64,000 nucleotides of DNA from the NCBI GenBank assembly GCA_040902305.1, contig JBBDXN010000144.1:10183-74182 (forward strand), read 5' to 3'. Of the stretch, positions 55,101 through 63,334 are shown one piece after another. Positions within the stretch are counted from its first letter, which is position 1; each line of letters starts with the position of its first letter. The position numbers and the translations under genes were made by a program. The notes under the pieces are model-generated. The model was not told the DNA's origin. It did not search any database and was given only the letters and a program-made list of their open reading frames with translations. This DNA comes from CAMLFJ01 sp040902305. Its GTDB lineage: Bacteria; Methylomirabilota; Methylomirabilia; Rokubacteriales; CSP1-6.

Positions 55101-55379
55101 ATGGACAGCCAGACGAAAGCGAAGGCGCTGGGCCGGCTGCGCCGGATCGAGGGCCAGGTGCAGGGCATCCAGCGGATGGTCGAGGAGGACAAGGACTGCG
55201 TCGACATCCTCCTCCAGCTCACCGCGGTGCAGGGCGCGGTGGAGCAGGTGCAGAAGCTCTTGCTGGGCCAGCACCTCGAGTCGTGCGTCGCGGACGCAGT
55301 GCGCACGGGCAGCTCGCGCGATCGCCAGCGGAAGCTCGACGAGCTGCTGGATGTCTTCTCCCGGTTCTCCGGACGCTAG
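55101..55379 (+). CDS. csoR: CsoR-type copper-sensing transcriptional regulator
   Basis: 92 aa, all-helical DUF156. LRRIEGQVQGIQRMVEE is the family helix. Metal ligands C33, H58 and C62 have the same spacing (25 and 4 residues) as M. tuberculosis CsoR C36, H61, C65, which favours Cu(I) over formaldehyde or nickel sensing. A TACCC/GGGTA site upstream of the preceding gene is the probable operator. Confidence 0.9.
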   Translation: MDSQTKAKALGRLRRIEGQVQGIQRMVEEDKDCVDILLQLTAVQGAVEQVQKLLLGQHLESCVADAVRTGSSRDRQRKLDELLDVFSRFSGR

Positions 55380-55461
55380 GAGCGGGTATGCTCGATCCGA
55401 TCACCCATAGCCAGCGGCCCGGCCGCTTCCGCCCGAATGGGCGGCGAAAGGAGCGATGACG

Positions 55462-55608
55462 ATGGCCAAGGATCCGGTGTGTCAGATGGACGTGGAGCCG
55501 AAACAGGCGGCGGGGGAGTCGAAGTACCAGGGGCAGACGTACTACTTCTGCGCCGTCGGCTGCAAGACCAAGTTCGACGCCGACCCCGGGAAGTATCTCG
55601 GCAAGTGA
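55462..55608 (+). CDS. small YHS-domain protein
   Basis: 48 aa from ATG 55462, eight bases after AAAGGAG; ATG 55456 is too close to that site. KDPVCQMDV, then YYFCAVGCKTKFDADPGKYLG, a complete YHS domain (C7, C30, C34). YHS modules bind copper or silver or occur in P-type ATPases and amidohydrolases. Position after csoR suggests a small copper chaperone. Too short for most ORF filters. Confidence 0.88.
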   Translation: MAKDPVCQMDVEPKQAAGESKYQGQTYYFCAVGCKTKFDADPGKYLGK

Positions 55609-56498
55609 TCGATTCGCCGTTCCTCGCCGGCCGCGACCGGTACGAGCGGGTGATGGAAGGGTGGGTGGACAACACTCACGAGGCCGCCTTTACTCACACC
55701 GTGCAGATCACCGACCCGGCCGGCGGGGTCGAGGTGAGCCTGGTCTGTACTCCGTCGCCCGGCTACGAGGTCCGGGCCGCGAGCGCTCGGGCCCTGTCAG
55801 GAGCTGTCGATCCGGGCATCCCCGCGGACTTCCCGGAGCTCGGCGGCACGCGCATGGTCGGCGGGTTCACCAAGCGCCTGGCCGAGCTGTGCAAAGCCCG
55901 GCCGGGCGCCGGTCTGTTCGTCGACGCGGGTATCGAGGTGGCGCGGCTGGCGCGTCAGGTCACCAAGCTGCCCGTTGCCGCCGTCACGCGGCTCGACCCG
56001 GGGGATGCGCTCGCGTGCTGGCGGCTCGACACGACGGGCTGGGTAGATCTGCCCGACTCGTGCTTCACCTACAGCCCGGCCGGCCGCGCTCTGTTCGGAA
56101 CGCGGCCGGTGTCCACGCCGATGGTGCCCGCGCTCTACAGCCCGCCCCCGGGGGCCCGGAAGATCTTCGCGAGGAAGAAAGTGGCGCGCCTCGTCCTCAC
56201 GGGCCGCCGGTTGCATCTCTTTCACTCCATGCATGACAACGTGCACGGCTTCGACCTGCACTACGAGCTGGATCTGGACCGCGGGGTGATCGTGGCCGCC
56301 GACTCGGTTACCTCGCGACTGCCATATGCCGGGATCTGCACCGAGCCCCAGGGCAAGATCACCTCGCTGATCGAGCAGCCGGTCGACGCGTTGCTGCGCA
56401 AGCGGATCCAGACCTTGCTCGGGGGACGCTCGGGCTGCGCCCAGCTCTATGACCTGACCGCCGACCTGCTCAAGCTGCTATCGCTTCCATCTCCGTAA
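55605..56498 (+). CDS. DUF2889 domain protein
   Basis: 297 aa from GTG 55605, overlapping the YHS stop (GTGA). The C-terminal half carries DUF2889 features: HDNVHGFDLHYELDLDRGVIVAADSVTSRLPYAGICTEPQGKITSLIEQPV, then IQTLLGGRSGCAQLYDLTADLL. The N-terminal half is less characteristic (VDNTHEAAFTHTVQITDP). Proteins with this domain are often found with aromatic or metal-linked genes; the biochemical role is unknown. It is the last gene of the csoR cluster. Confidence 0.78.
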   Translation: MIDSPFLAGRDRYERVMEGWVDNTHEAAFTHTVQITDPAGGVEVSLVCTPSPGYEVRAASARALSGAVDPGIPADFPELGGTRMVGGFTKRLAELCKARPGAGLFVDAGIEVARLARQVTKLPVAAVTRLDPGDALACWRLDTTGWVDLPDSCFTYSPAGRALFGTRPVSTPMVPALYSPPPGARKIFARKKVARLVLTGRRLHLFHSMHDNVHGFDLHYELDLDRGVIVAADSVTSRLPYAGICTEPQGKITSLIEQPVDALLRKRIQTLLGGRSGCAQLYDLTADLLKLLSLPSP

Positions 56499-56529
56499 AC
56501 ACCGGTAATACCTCCGATATTCGCAAAGT

Positions 56530-56558
56530 TTGACAAGCCAGTTTGACCCCGATATTAT
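56530..56558 (+). promoter_or_regulatory. strong sigma70 promoter of the tetR-sigma factor pair
   Basis: TTGACA (56530-56535), exact 17-bp spacer, TATTAT (56553-56558), close to consensus. Confidence 0.85.
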
Positions 56559-56562
56559 TCTG

Positions 56563-56578
56563 TACCGACTGGTTGGTA
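56563..56578. promoter_or_regulatory. TetR-type operator
   Basis: TACCGACTGGTTGGTA is an imperfect 16-bp palindrome (12 symmetric positions) right at the expected transcription start, so the TetR protein encoded next probably represses itself. Confidence 0.6.
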
Positions 56579-56598
56579 TAGAGGGAGAGGAGCGAGAG

Positions 56599-57264
56599 AT
56601 GGCGCCCGCAAGCCCGGTGGTGACCGAGACCAAGAGCCAGCTTGAGAAGAGCCAGCCTGAGACCAAGAGCCAGAAGGGCGCGGCGACTCGCGATCAGATC
56701 CTCAACGCGGCTTCTCGCCTCATCCACGTGCAGGGGTACCAGTCCACCTCGCTCGACGACGTGCTGAGAGAGAGCGGGGTCGGCAAGGGCAACTTCTACT
56801 ACTACTTCAAGAGCAAGGAAGACCTGGGCTACGCCATCATCGATCGCATCACGCGCGCCTTCGTCGAGCGTGGCCTGGGGCCGGCCTTCGCGGACACCGA
56901 GACCGATCCGATCGCGCAGCTCCACGCCTTCTTCGATCGGGTGGTGGATGCCCAGCGGCAGCGCAACTGCGTGGGCGGCTGCGTGATGGGCAACCTCGCG
57001 TGCGAGCTCTCCGACGTGCACGAGGGCTTCCGCCAGCGGCTGGCCGGTATCTTCGACGTCTACCGGACCCATCTCGCGGAGGCGATAGGCCGCGGCCAGC
57101 AAAGCGGTCGGCTCCGGCCGGACGCGGACGCCTCACGGGTTGCCCAGTTCCTCGTGGCCGGCCTCGAGGGCGCGATCCTGCTCAGCAAGGTCACCCGGGA
57201 CATCACGGTCATGGAGCGATGCGTGATGGAGCTCAAAGAGCACCTCGCGCTCTACAGGATATGA
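56599..57264 (+). CDS. TetR-family transcriptional regulator (YxaF/LmrA-like)
   Basis: 221 aa from ATG 56599. A charged tail (about 1-28) precedes the helix-turn-helix (RDQILNAASRLIHVQGYQSTSLDDVLRESGVGKGNFYYYFKSKEDL). The ligand domain contains CVGGCVMGNLACELSD, a pattern common in YxaF/LmrA-type repressors, with cysteines that might sense electrophiles. It overlaps the ECF sigma gene by 4 bases. Confidence 0.92.
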   Translation: MAPASPVVTETKSQLEKSQPETKSQKGAATRDQILNAASRLIHVQGYQSTSLDDVLRESGVGKGNFYYYFKSKEDLGYAIIDRITRAFVERGLGPAFADTETDPIAQLHAFFDRVVDAQRQRNCVGGCVMGNLACELSDVHEGFRQRLAGIFDVYRTHLAEAIGRGQQSGRLRPDADASRVAQFLVAGLEGAILLSKVTRDITVMERCVMELKEHLALYRI

Positions 57265-57908
57265 GGATGACGACGCTACACGCCCCGAACGGACATCAGG
57301 ATACGGCGGGCGGGCCCCGGAAGCCGGATCGGGATGCCCTACTGGTGGAGCGCCTGCGCCGCCAGGAGCCCGGCGCGGCGGAGGACCTGATCGCCACCTA
57401 TGGCGACCGCGTCTACCGCCTCGCCATCCGCATCACGAGGAATGAGCAGGACGCCGAGGAAGTGGTGCAGGATGCGCTCTGGACCGCCGCCCGCAAGATC
57501 GACACCTTCAAGGGCGAGTCCGCCTTCGGTAGCTGGGTCTACCGCATCACCGCCAACGCGGCCTATCAGAAGCTGCGCAGCCGACACGGCCAGCGCAACG
57601 AGATCTCGTGGGACGCGCTGGCGCCCGGCTTCGACGAGCTGGGCCAGCACGCGGAGCCCCTGCGCGATTGGTCGGGCCGCGCCGAGGAGCCCGCGCTGCA
57701 GACCGAGCTGCGGACTCTCCTGACCACGGCCATCGACGATCTGCCAGGAGACTACCGGACCGCGTTCCTGCTCCACGACGTCGAGGGGCTGTCCAACCCG
57801 GAGATCGCCGAGGCGCTGCACATCAGCCTGCCCGCCGTGAAGTCCCGCGTGCACCGCTCCCGGCTGTTCCTTCGGCAGCGGCTGGGCGACTACATGCGGA
57901 CCGCCTGA
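57261..57908 (+). CDS. RNA polymerase sigma factor, ECF (sigma-24) family
   Basis: 215 aa from ATG 57261, overlapping the tetR stop; ATG 57267 also possible. Region 2 is GDRVYRLAIRITRNEQDAEEVVQDALWTAARKIDTFKG with FGSWVYRITANAAYQKLR. Region 4 is LPGDYRTAFLLHDVEGLSNPEIAEALHISLPAVKSRVHRSRLFLR. No anti-sigma gene follows before the scaffold gap; one may lie in the missing part. Control by a TetR repressor through one promoter is likely. Confidence 0.9.
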   Translation: MRMTTLHAPNGHQDTAGGPRKPDRDALLVERLRRQEPGAAEDLIATYGDRVYRLAIRITRNEQDAEEVVQDALWTAARKIDTFKGESAFGSWVYRITANAAYQKLRSRHGQRNEISWDALAPGFDELGQHAEPLRDWSGRAEEPALQTELRTLLTTAIDDLPGDYRTAFLLHDVEGLSNPEIAEALHISLPAVKSRVHRSRLFLRQRLGDYMRTA

Positions 57909-58026
57909 GAGCGTGTAAAGTCCCGTCCGCCTTGACTTTCGGGCGGCCGCTGTGGTCAGATAGGCGCTCGCGGTACTTGGGCATGACGTGGGTCGCGTCG
58001 ATTCGCGAATCGCTGAACCCGAATAG

Positions 58027-58094
58027 ATAGACCAAGCACATAGACCAAGCACATAGACCAAGCACATAGACCAAGCACATAGACCAAGCACATA
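58027..58094. repeat. 13-bp tandem repeat ending at the scaffold gap
   Basis: Just over five copies of ATAGACCAAGCAC run directly into the N gap, probably the reason for the assembly break. The true array length is unknown. Between the sigma gene and the array, 57909-58026 holds a 14-bp palindrome (CGATTCGCGAATCG, 57999-58012). Confidence 0.9.
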
Positions 58095-58194
58095 NNNNNN
58101 NNNNNNNNNNNNNNNNNNNNNNNNNNNNNNNNNNNNNNNNNNNNNNNNNNNNNNNNNNNNNNNNNNNNNNNNNNNNNNNNNNNNNNNNNNNNNN
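58095..58194. other. assembly gap (100 N)
   Basis: Exactly 100 N, the conventional placeholder for a gap of unknown size. Linkage between the sigma-factor side and the rplU side is scaffold-based only. Confidence 0.98.
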
Positions 58195-58208
58195 GAAAGG
58201 TCGTCGGC

Positions 58209-58520
58209 ATGGAAGCGGTGATCGCGACAGGGGGCAAGCAGTACCGCGTGGCTCCGGGGCAGGTCATCCAGGTCGAGCGCCTGGGGAAGGACAAAGGGGC
58301 TGCGGTGGAGTTCACCAAGGTCCTGCTGGTCAACCAGGACGGTCAGGTGACGGTGGGGGCGAAGGCGCTGGAGTCCGCCAAGGTCACCGGCCTAGTGGTG
58401 GCCGAGCGCAAGGGCGCCAAGGTCCTGATCGTGAAGTTCAAGCGGCGGAAGAACTACCGGCGGCACCGCGGGCATCGGCAGACCATGACCGCGGTGCGCA
58501 TCACCAAGATCGAGGTCTAG
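58209..58520 (+). CDS. rplU: 50S ribosomal protein L21
   Basis: 103 aa. MEAVIATGGKQYRVAPGQVIQVERL is the L21 N-terminus, and the C-terminus KFKRRKNYRRHRGHRQTMTAVRITKI is diagnostic. It binds 23S rRNA with L20. It begins 15 bases after the gap and is followed by rpmA after four bases. Confidence 0.98.
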   Translation: MEAVIATGGKQYRVAPGQVIQVERLGKDKGAAVEFTKVLLVNQDGQVTVGAKALESAKVTGLVVAERKGAKVLIVKFKRRKNYRRHRGHRQTMTAVRITKIEV

Positions 58521-58524
58521 AGCC

Positions 58525-58785
58525 ATGGCTCACAAGAAGGGCGTCGGCAGCTCGAGAAACGGTCGCGACTCCAACCCCCAGATGCTGGGGGTGAAGCGCT
58601 TCGGCGGGCAGTTCGTCACCGCCGGCAGCATCCTGGTGCGCCAGCGCGGCACCCGCTTCAAGCCGGGCACGAACGTGGGCCTGGGCGTGGATCACACGCT
58701 GTTCGCCAAGGCCAACGGCTACGTGCGGTTCGAGCGCAAGGGCGACGACAAGTACGTCAGCATCGCCCAGCAGCAGCCCGCCTGA
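58525..58785 (+). CDS. rpmA: 50S ribosomal protein L27
   Basis: 86 aa. MAHKKGVGSSRNGRDSNPQMLGVKRFGG matches L27, whose N-terminus reaches the peptidyl-transferase centre. There is no Firmicutes-type cleavable leader; the AHKKG start is direct, as in Proteobacteria. Confidence 0.98.
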   Translation: MAHKKGVGSSRNGRDSNPQMLGVKRFGGQFVTAGSILVRQRGTRFKPGTNVGLGVDHTLFAKANGYVRFERKGDDKYVSIAQQQPA

Positions 58786-58821
58786 GCCGATCCGGCACCG
58801 CCGGGCCGCCGGGACCACGCC

Positions 58822-59838
58822 ATGTTCATCGACGAGATCGATGTTTTCGTCAAGGGTGGCGATGGCGGCGCCGGCTGCATCAGCTTCCGGCGTGAGAAGT
58901 TCGTCCCCCGTGGCGGCCCCGACGGCGGGGACGGCGGGGACGGCGGCAGCGTGATCCTCGAAGCGGATCCCTCCATCACCACCCTGCTGGACTTCCACTA
59001 TCAGCGGCACTACACGGCCGAGCGCGGCCAGCACGGGAAAGGCTCCAACAAGCAGGGGGCGAGCGGCGGCGACACCGTCCTGCGCGTGCCGCTCGGCACC
59101 ATGGTCTCCGAGCGGGACGGGCGCCTGCCCCTGGGCGACCTCACCGGGCTCGGGGAACGGCTGCTGGTGGCCCGGGGCGCCCGGGGCGGTCGCGGCAACG
59201 CGCGCTTCGCCACCTCCACCAATCGGGCCCCGCGTCGGGCCGACCTGGGCCGCGCGGGAGAGGAGCGCTGGATCCACCTCGAGCTGAAGCTGCTGGCCGA
59301 CGTGGGGGTGATCGGCTTCCCGAACGCGGGCAAGTCCACCCTGGTCTCGCGGCTCTCGGCGGCCAAGCCCAAGATCGCCGACTATCCGTTCACGACGCTC
59401 GTGCCCTCGCTCGGCATCGTGCGGGCGGGCGAGGATCGGAGCTTCGTCATCGCCGATCTCCCCGGGCTCATTCCCGGCGCGGCGGAGGGCAAGGGCCTCG
59501 GGCACCGCTTCCTGCGCCACACCGAGCGCACCCGGGTGCTCGTGCATCTCATCGATCTCGATCCCTCCACCGGGCGCGATCCGCTGGCCGACTACCACGC
59601 GATCCAGGACGAGCTGCGCGCGTACTCGGAAGAGCTGGCCGCGCGCCCGCAGATCGTGACCGTGAACAAGGTGGAGCTGCCGGCCACCGAGGAGGCGCGC
59701 GCGGCCGTCGAGCGCTTCTGCGCCGCCCACGGCCTGGCGTTCCACGCCATCTCCGCGGCGACCGGGGAAGGCCTGCCGACGCTGGTCCACGAGATGGCCC
59801 GGCGTCTGGCGAGCGAGCCATGGATACCCGCCTACTGA
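58822..59838 (+). CDS. obgE: GTPase Obg (ribosome assembly)
   Basis: 338 aa. The glycine-rich Obg fold (DGGDGGDGGSVILEADPSITTLLDFHY, RGAPRRADLGRAGEE-like) is followed by the G domain. G1 is GFPNAGKST (165-173), G2/G3 are DYPFTTLVPSLG and DLPGLIPGAAEGKGLGHRFLRH, and G4 is VNKVEL. It acts in 50S maturation and stress response. There is no C-terminal extension, so it is the short Obg form. The end overlaps proB by 19 bases. Confidence 0.97.
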   Translation: MFIDEIDVFVKGGDGGAGCISFRREKFVPRGGPDGGDGGDGGSVILEADPSITTLLDFHYQRHYTAERGQHGKGSNKQGASGGDTVLRVPLGTMVSERDGRLPLGDLTGLGERLLVARGARGGRGNARFATSTNRAPRRADLGRAGEERWIHLELKLLADVGVIGFPNAGKSTLVSRLSAAKPKIADYPFTTLVPSLGIVRAGEDRSFVIADLPGLIPGAAEGKGLGHRFLRHTERTRVLVHLIDLDPSTGRDPLADYHAIQDELRAYSEELAARPQIVTVNKVELPATEEARAAVERFCAAHGLAFHAISAATGEGLPTLVHEMARRLASEPWIPAY

Positions 59839-60941
59839 GCCGCGCTCGTCGGATAGTCGTGAAGGTCGGCAGCGGGCTGGTCACCACGCCGGGCGAAGGC
59901 CCGTCGAGCGAGACGATCGCCCGCCTCGCCGGCGACCTGGCCGCGGTGGTCCAGGACCGCCGCGAAGTCGCGCTCGTGTCTTCCGGGGCCATCGCCACCG
60001 GCGTGGCGCGCCTCGGCCTCAAGGGGCGGCCCCAGTCGATCCCGGAGAAGCAGGCGGCGGCGGCGGTCGGGCAGTCCGCCCTGATGTGGGAATACGAGCA
60101 GGCGTTCAAGAAGCACGGCATCCCGGTGGGTCAGGTGCTGCTCACCGGCCAGGACATCAGCGATCGCTCGCGCTATCTCAATGCCCGCAACACCCTCCTC
60201 GCTCTGCTCGACTACGGGGTGCTGCCGGTGATCAACGAGAACGACACGGTGGCGGTGGACGAGATCAAGGTGGGCGACAACGACAACCTGGCCGCCCTGG
60301 TCGCGCACCTCATCGACGCCGACCTGCTCGTGCTCCTGACCGACGTGGACGGTCTCTACACTGGCGATCCCCGCCGCGATCCGGCGGCCCGCCGCCTGGA
60401 GACCGTCGAGGTCATCACCGACGACATCCAGAAGATGGTCTTCGACGCCTCCGCGACGGTGTCGGTGGGAGGCATGAGCACCAAGCTGGAAGCGGCGCAG
60501 AAGGCGGGTGCCTCCGGAATCCCCATGGTGATCGCGAGCGGGCGGGAGGCGGGGATCCTCCAGCGGCTCCTCAAGGGAGAGCCGGTGGGGACGTACTTCC
60601 AGCCGCGGGACGACCGCCTCGCCGCGCGCAAGCGGTGGATCGCCTTCGCGGTGCCGCCCCAGGGGCGGCTCACGGTTGACGCGGGCGCGAAGAAGGCCTT
60701 AACTGAGAGAGGCACGAGCCTGCTTCCCTCCGGGCTGGTGGAGGTGAGCGGGGAGTTCCGCGCGGGCGAGGTGGTGGCCCTGACCCAGCTCGACGGCCAG
60801 GAGTTTGCGCGCGGCCTCGTGAACTACGACGCGGGCGAGCTGCGGCGGATCCGGGGCGCGAAGACGAAGGACATCGAGAAGGCGCTGGGCTACAAGGGGG
60901 TCGACGAGGTGATCCACCGCGACAACCTGGTGATCCTCTGA
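59820..60941 (+). CDS. proB: glutamate 5-kinase with PUA domain
   Basis: 373 aa. The kinase domain begins RRIVVKVGSGLV, with ALVSSGAIATGVARLG, NARNTLLALLDYGVLPVINENDTVAVDEIKVGDNDNLAALVA and TDVDGLYTGDPR. The PUA domain is at about 285-365 (SLLPSGLVEVSGEFRAGEVVAL). First step of proline synthesis, usually inhibited by proline. It lies directly before proA. Confidence 0.97.
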   Translation: MDTRLLSRARRIVVKVGSGLVTTPGEGPSSETIARLAGDLAAVVQDRREVALVSSGAIATGVARLGLKGRPQSIPEKQAAAAVGQSALMWEYEQAFKKHGIPVGQVLLTGQDISDRSRYLNARNTLLALLDYGVLPVINENDTVAVDEIKVGDNDNLAALVAHLIDADLLVLLTDVDGLYTGDPRRDPAARRLETVEVITDDIQKMVFDASATVSVGGMSTKLEAAQKAGASGIPMVIASGREAGILQRLLKGEPVGTYFQPRDDRLAARKRWIAFAVPPQGRLTVDAGAKKALTERGTSLLPSGLVEVSGEFRAGEVVALTQLDGQEFARGLVNYDAGELRRIRGAKTKDIEKALGYKGVDEVIHRDNLVIL

Positions 60942-60966
60942 CCGGGGCGGGATAGAGGGAGCAGAT

Positions 60967-62223
60967 ATGGACGCGGCGGCACATGTCGAGACGAAGGCGC
61001 GGGCGGCCAAGGAAGCGGCGCGAATCCTCGCGCTGGCCCCGAGCCGGGCCAAGAACGAGGCCCTCGCCCAGATGGCGCGCGGGCTCGAGGAGAAGTCGGG
61101 CGCGATCCTCGAGGCCAACCGGCAGGATCTCGAGCGCGCCCGCGCCGCCGGCCACCCGCGAGCCTTCGTGGATCGCCTCACCCTCACCGAGAGCCGCATC
61201 GAGGAGATGGCGGTGGGGCTGCGCCACGTGGCCGCCCTCCCCGATCCGGTCGGCGAGACCGTCGAGACCTGGTGCCGGCCCTCCGGCCTCGAGATCGCGC
61301 GCGTGCGCGTCCCCCTGGGGGTCATCGGCTTCATCTACGAGTCGCGGCCGAACGTGACCGCGGACGCGGCCGGCCTCTGCCTGAAGTCGGGCAACGCGGT
61401 GTTGTTGCGGGGCGGCAGCGAGGCGCTCCAGTCCAATACCGTGCTGGCCCAGATCCTGGCCCGGGCCGTCGAGAAGGCGGGCCTGCCGCCCGAGATCATC
61501 CAGGCGGTGGAGACGGCGGACCGCGCGGCGGTGCTCGCCATGCTCACCCTGGATCGCTACCTCGACCTCATCATCCCGCGCGGGGGCGAGGAGTTCGTGC
61601 GGCTCGTGGCGGAGCGCTCGACGGTGCCGGTGCTCAAGCACGACAAGGGGCTCTGCCACCTGTACGTGGACGAGGGCGCGGATCTGGACATGGCAGTAGC
61701 GGTGGCGGTCAACGCCAAGGCCCAGCGGGTCAGCGTCTGCAACGCGCTGGAGACCCTGCTCGTGCACGCGGCGGTGGCGCCGGACTTCCTCCCTCGCCTC
61801 GCGGCCCGGCTCGCGGAGGCGGGTGTGGAGGTGCGGGCGGACGAGCGGGCGCGAGCTCTCATGCCGGCGGCGCGGGAGGCCGAGCCCGCCGACTGGGACG
61901 CGGAATACCTCGACTACATCCTGGCGGTGCGGGTGGTCGAAGGCTTCGCGGAGGCGGTCGCTCATATCCGGCGCCACGGCTCGGGGCTGGCCGAGTCCAT
62001 CGTCACCCGCGACGTGCGGCGCGCCCGGCGCTTCACGCGGGAAGTGGACGCGGCGGCGGTGCTCGTCAACGCCTCCACGCGTCTCGTGGACGGCAGCCAG
62101 TTCGGGATGGGCGCCGAGATGGGCATCTCCACGTCCCGTGTCCACGCCCGGGGCCCGGTCGGGGTGCGCGAGCTCACGACCACCAAGTTCGTGGTGTGGG
62201 GCGACGGGCATATCCGCGAGTAG
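60967..62223 (+). CDS. proA: gamma-glutamyl phosphate reductase
   Basis: 418 aa. ALDH-like fold with VPLGVIGFIYESRPNVTADAAGLCLKSGNAVLLRGGSEA and IPRGGEEFVRLVAERSTVPVLKHDKGLCHLYVDE. The catalytic Cys lies in QRVSVCNALETLLVH and the end is SQFGMGAEMGISTSRVHARGPVGVRELTTTKFVVWGDG. Reduces glutamyl phosphate to the semialdehyde with NADPH. Confidence 0.97.
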   Translation: MDAAAHVETKARAAKEAARILALAPSRAKNEALAQMARGLEEKSGAILEANRQDLERARAAGHPRAFVDRLTLTESRIEEMAVGLRHVAALPDPVGETVETWCRPSGLEIARVRVPLGVIGFIYESRPNVTADAAGLCLKSGNAVLLRGGSEALQSNTVLAQILARAVEKAGLPPEIIQAVETADRAAVLAMLTLDRYLDLIIPRGGEEFVRLVAERSTVPVLKHDKGLCHLYVDEGADLDMAVAVAVNAKAQRVSVCNALETLLVHAAVAPDFLPRLAARLAEAGVEVRADERARALMPAAREAEPADWDAEYLDYILAVRVVEGFAEAVAHIRRHGSGLAESIVTRDVRRARRFTREVDAAAVLVNASTRLVDGSQFGMGAEMGISTSRVHARGPVGVRELTTTKFVVWGDGHIRE

Positions 62224-62230
62224 CCCCCTG

Positions 62231-62875
62231 CTGTCGCGCGTCGGCGTGTTCGGGGGGTCGTTCAACCCGATCCACTTCGGCCACCTCCTCGTGGCCGACG
62301 AAGCCTGCGAAGCCCTCCACCTGGACCGCCTGCTCCTGGTGCCGGCGGCGCAGCCGCCCCACAAGCCGCCCGCCGAGCTGGCCCCCGCCGCCCATCGCTA
62401 CCGGATGACCGCGCTCGCGGTCCGCGCGCACCCGCGGTTCGAGGTCTCGGACGTCGAGGTCAAGCGGAGCGGCCCGTCCTATACGGTGGACACGCTCACC
62501 GCGCTGCAGGATCGCGGGCGGCTGTACCTCATCATCGGATCCGAGACTTTCCTCGATCTGCTGAACTGGCGCGAGCCGCGGCGCGTCGCCGCCCTCGCGC
62601 GCCTGGTGGTGATCCCGCGCAACGGGATGGGCTTCGACCCCGAGACCCCCGCCGCGCTCAAGGTGATGCGGGAGCTCGGCCTGCCCGGCTTCGTACCCGC
62701 CGGCCTCGAGCCGTCGGACGGCGCCGCGCCGATCCTGCTGCCCGCGGCGTCGCTGCCGATCTCGGGCTCGGACCTGCGGCGGCGGGCCCGCGAGGGGCGG
62801 AGTCTCGCCTTCCGCATGCCGGAGTCCGTGGTGTCCTACGTCCGCGACCAGCAGCTCTACCGCCCGGAGGCGTGA
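62231..62875 (+). CDS. nadD: nicotinate-nucleotide adenylyltransferase
   Basis: 214 aa if read from CTG 62231. The core is VGVFGGSFNPIHFGHLLVADEA (HxGH nucleotidyltransferase motif in IHFGH), then PPHKPPAELAPAAHRYRMTALAV, RSGPSYTVDTL, LYLIIGSETFLDL and SLPISGSDLRRRAREG (ISSTxxR-type motif). No ATG, GTG or TTG precedes the first beta strand in frame after the proA stop. GTG 62246 would remove part of that strand. A non-standard CTG start (62228 or 62231) or a sequence error is possible. Confidence 0.9.
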   Translation: MSRVGVFGGSFNPIHFGHLLVADEACEALHLDRLLLVPAAQPPHKPPAELAPAAHRYRMTALAVRAHPRFEVSDVEVKRSGPSYTVDTLTALQDRGRLYLIIGSETFLDLLNWREPRRVAALARLVVIPRNGMGFDPETPAALKVMRELGLPGFVPAGLEPSDGAAPILLPAASLPISGSDLRRRAREGRSLAFRMPESVVSYVRDQQLYRPEA

Positions 62876-63243
62876 TGGCCAATCTGTCCGCCGAAGCCGT
62901 CGTCCGCATCGCCGCCCACGCGGCACTGGAGAAGAAGGCGATCGATCTGGTGGTGCTTGATCTGCAGGGGCTGTCGAGCGTCGCCGACTTCTTTCTCGTC
63001 TGCAGCGCCCGGTCGACGCCGCAGGCCGATACCATCGCGGAGGCGGTGCGCGGTGCGCTGCGCGCGGAGGGGGTGCGCCCGCGCCACAACGAGGGCAGCG
63101 CGGCGAGCGGCTGGCTCCTGCTCGACTACGCCGACGTGGTGGTGCACGTGTTCCTCGAGGAGACGCGCGCGTTCTACGCGCTGGATCGGTTGTGGGGCGA
63201 CGCGCCGCTCCTCTCGATGGAAGGAGGCGGCGCTCGGGATTGA
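62875..63243 (+). CDS. rsfS: ribosomal silencing factor RsfS
   Basis: 122 aa from ATG 62875, overlapping the nadD stop. The pattern is ALEKKAIDLVVLDLQGLSSVADFFLVCSARSTPQADTIAEAVRGALRAEG followed by WLLLDYADVVVHVFLEETRAFYALDRLWGDAP, the full Iojap/RsfS domain. It binds L14 and blocks subunit joining under starvation. nadD-rsfS is the usual order. Confidence 0.96.
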   Translation: MANLSAEAVVRIAAHAALEKKAIDLVVLDLQGLSSVADFFLVCSARSTPQADTIAEAVRGALRAEGVRPRHNEGSAASGWLLLDYADVVVHVFLEETRAFYALDRLWGDAPLLSMEGGGARD

Positions 63244-63334
63244 TTTGCGTGGGACCCCATGGTAGCCTGCGCGACTAGCGGCGGCGCCGCGCTCGACTAC
63301 TGGACGGTGGTCGCGACGACGAGGGAGGCCACTG

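Noticed and set aside
55388..55459. 23-codon ORF between csoR and the YHS gene
   Set aside because: Arg/Pro-rich, no clear ribosome site, no recognisable motif; probably leader sequence.
58027..58094. Possible CRISPR array
   Set aside because: Units are identical 13-bp head-to-tail copies without spacers, and no cas genes are present.
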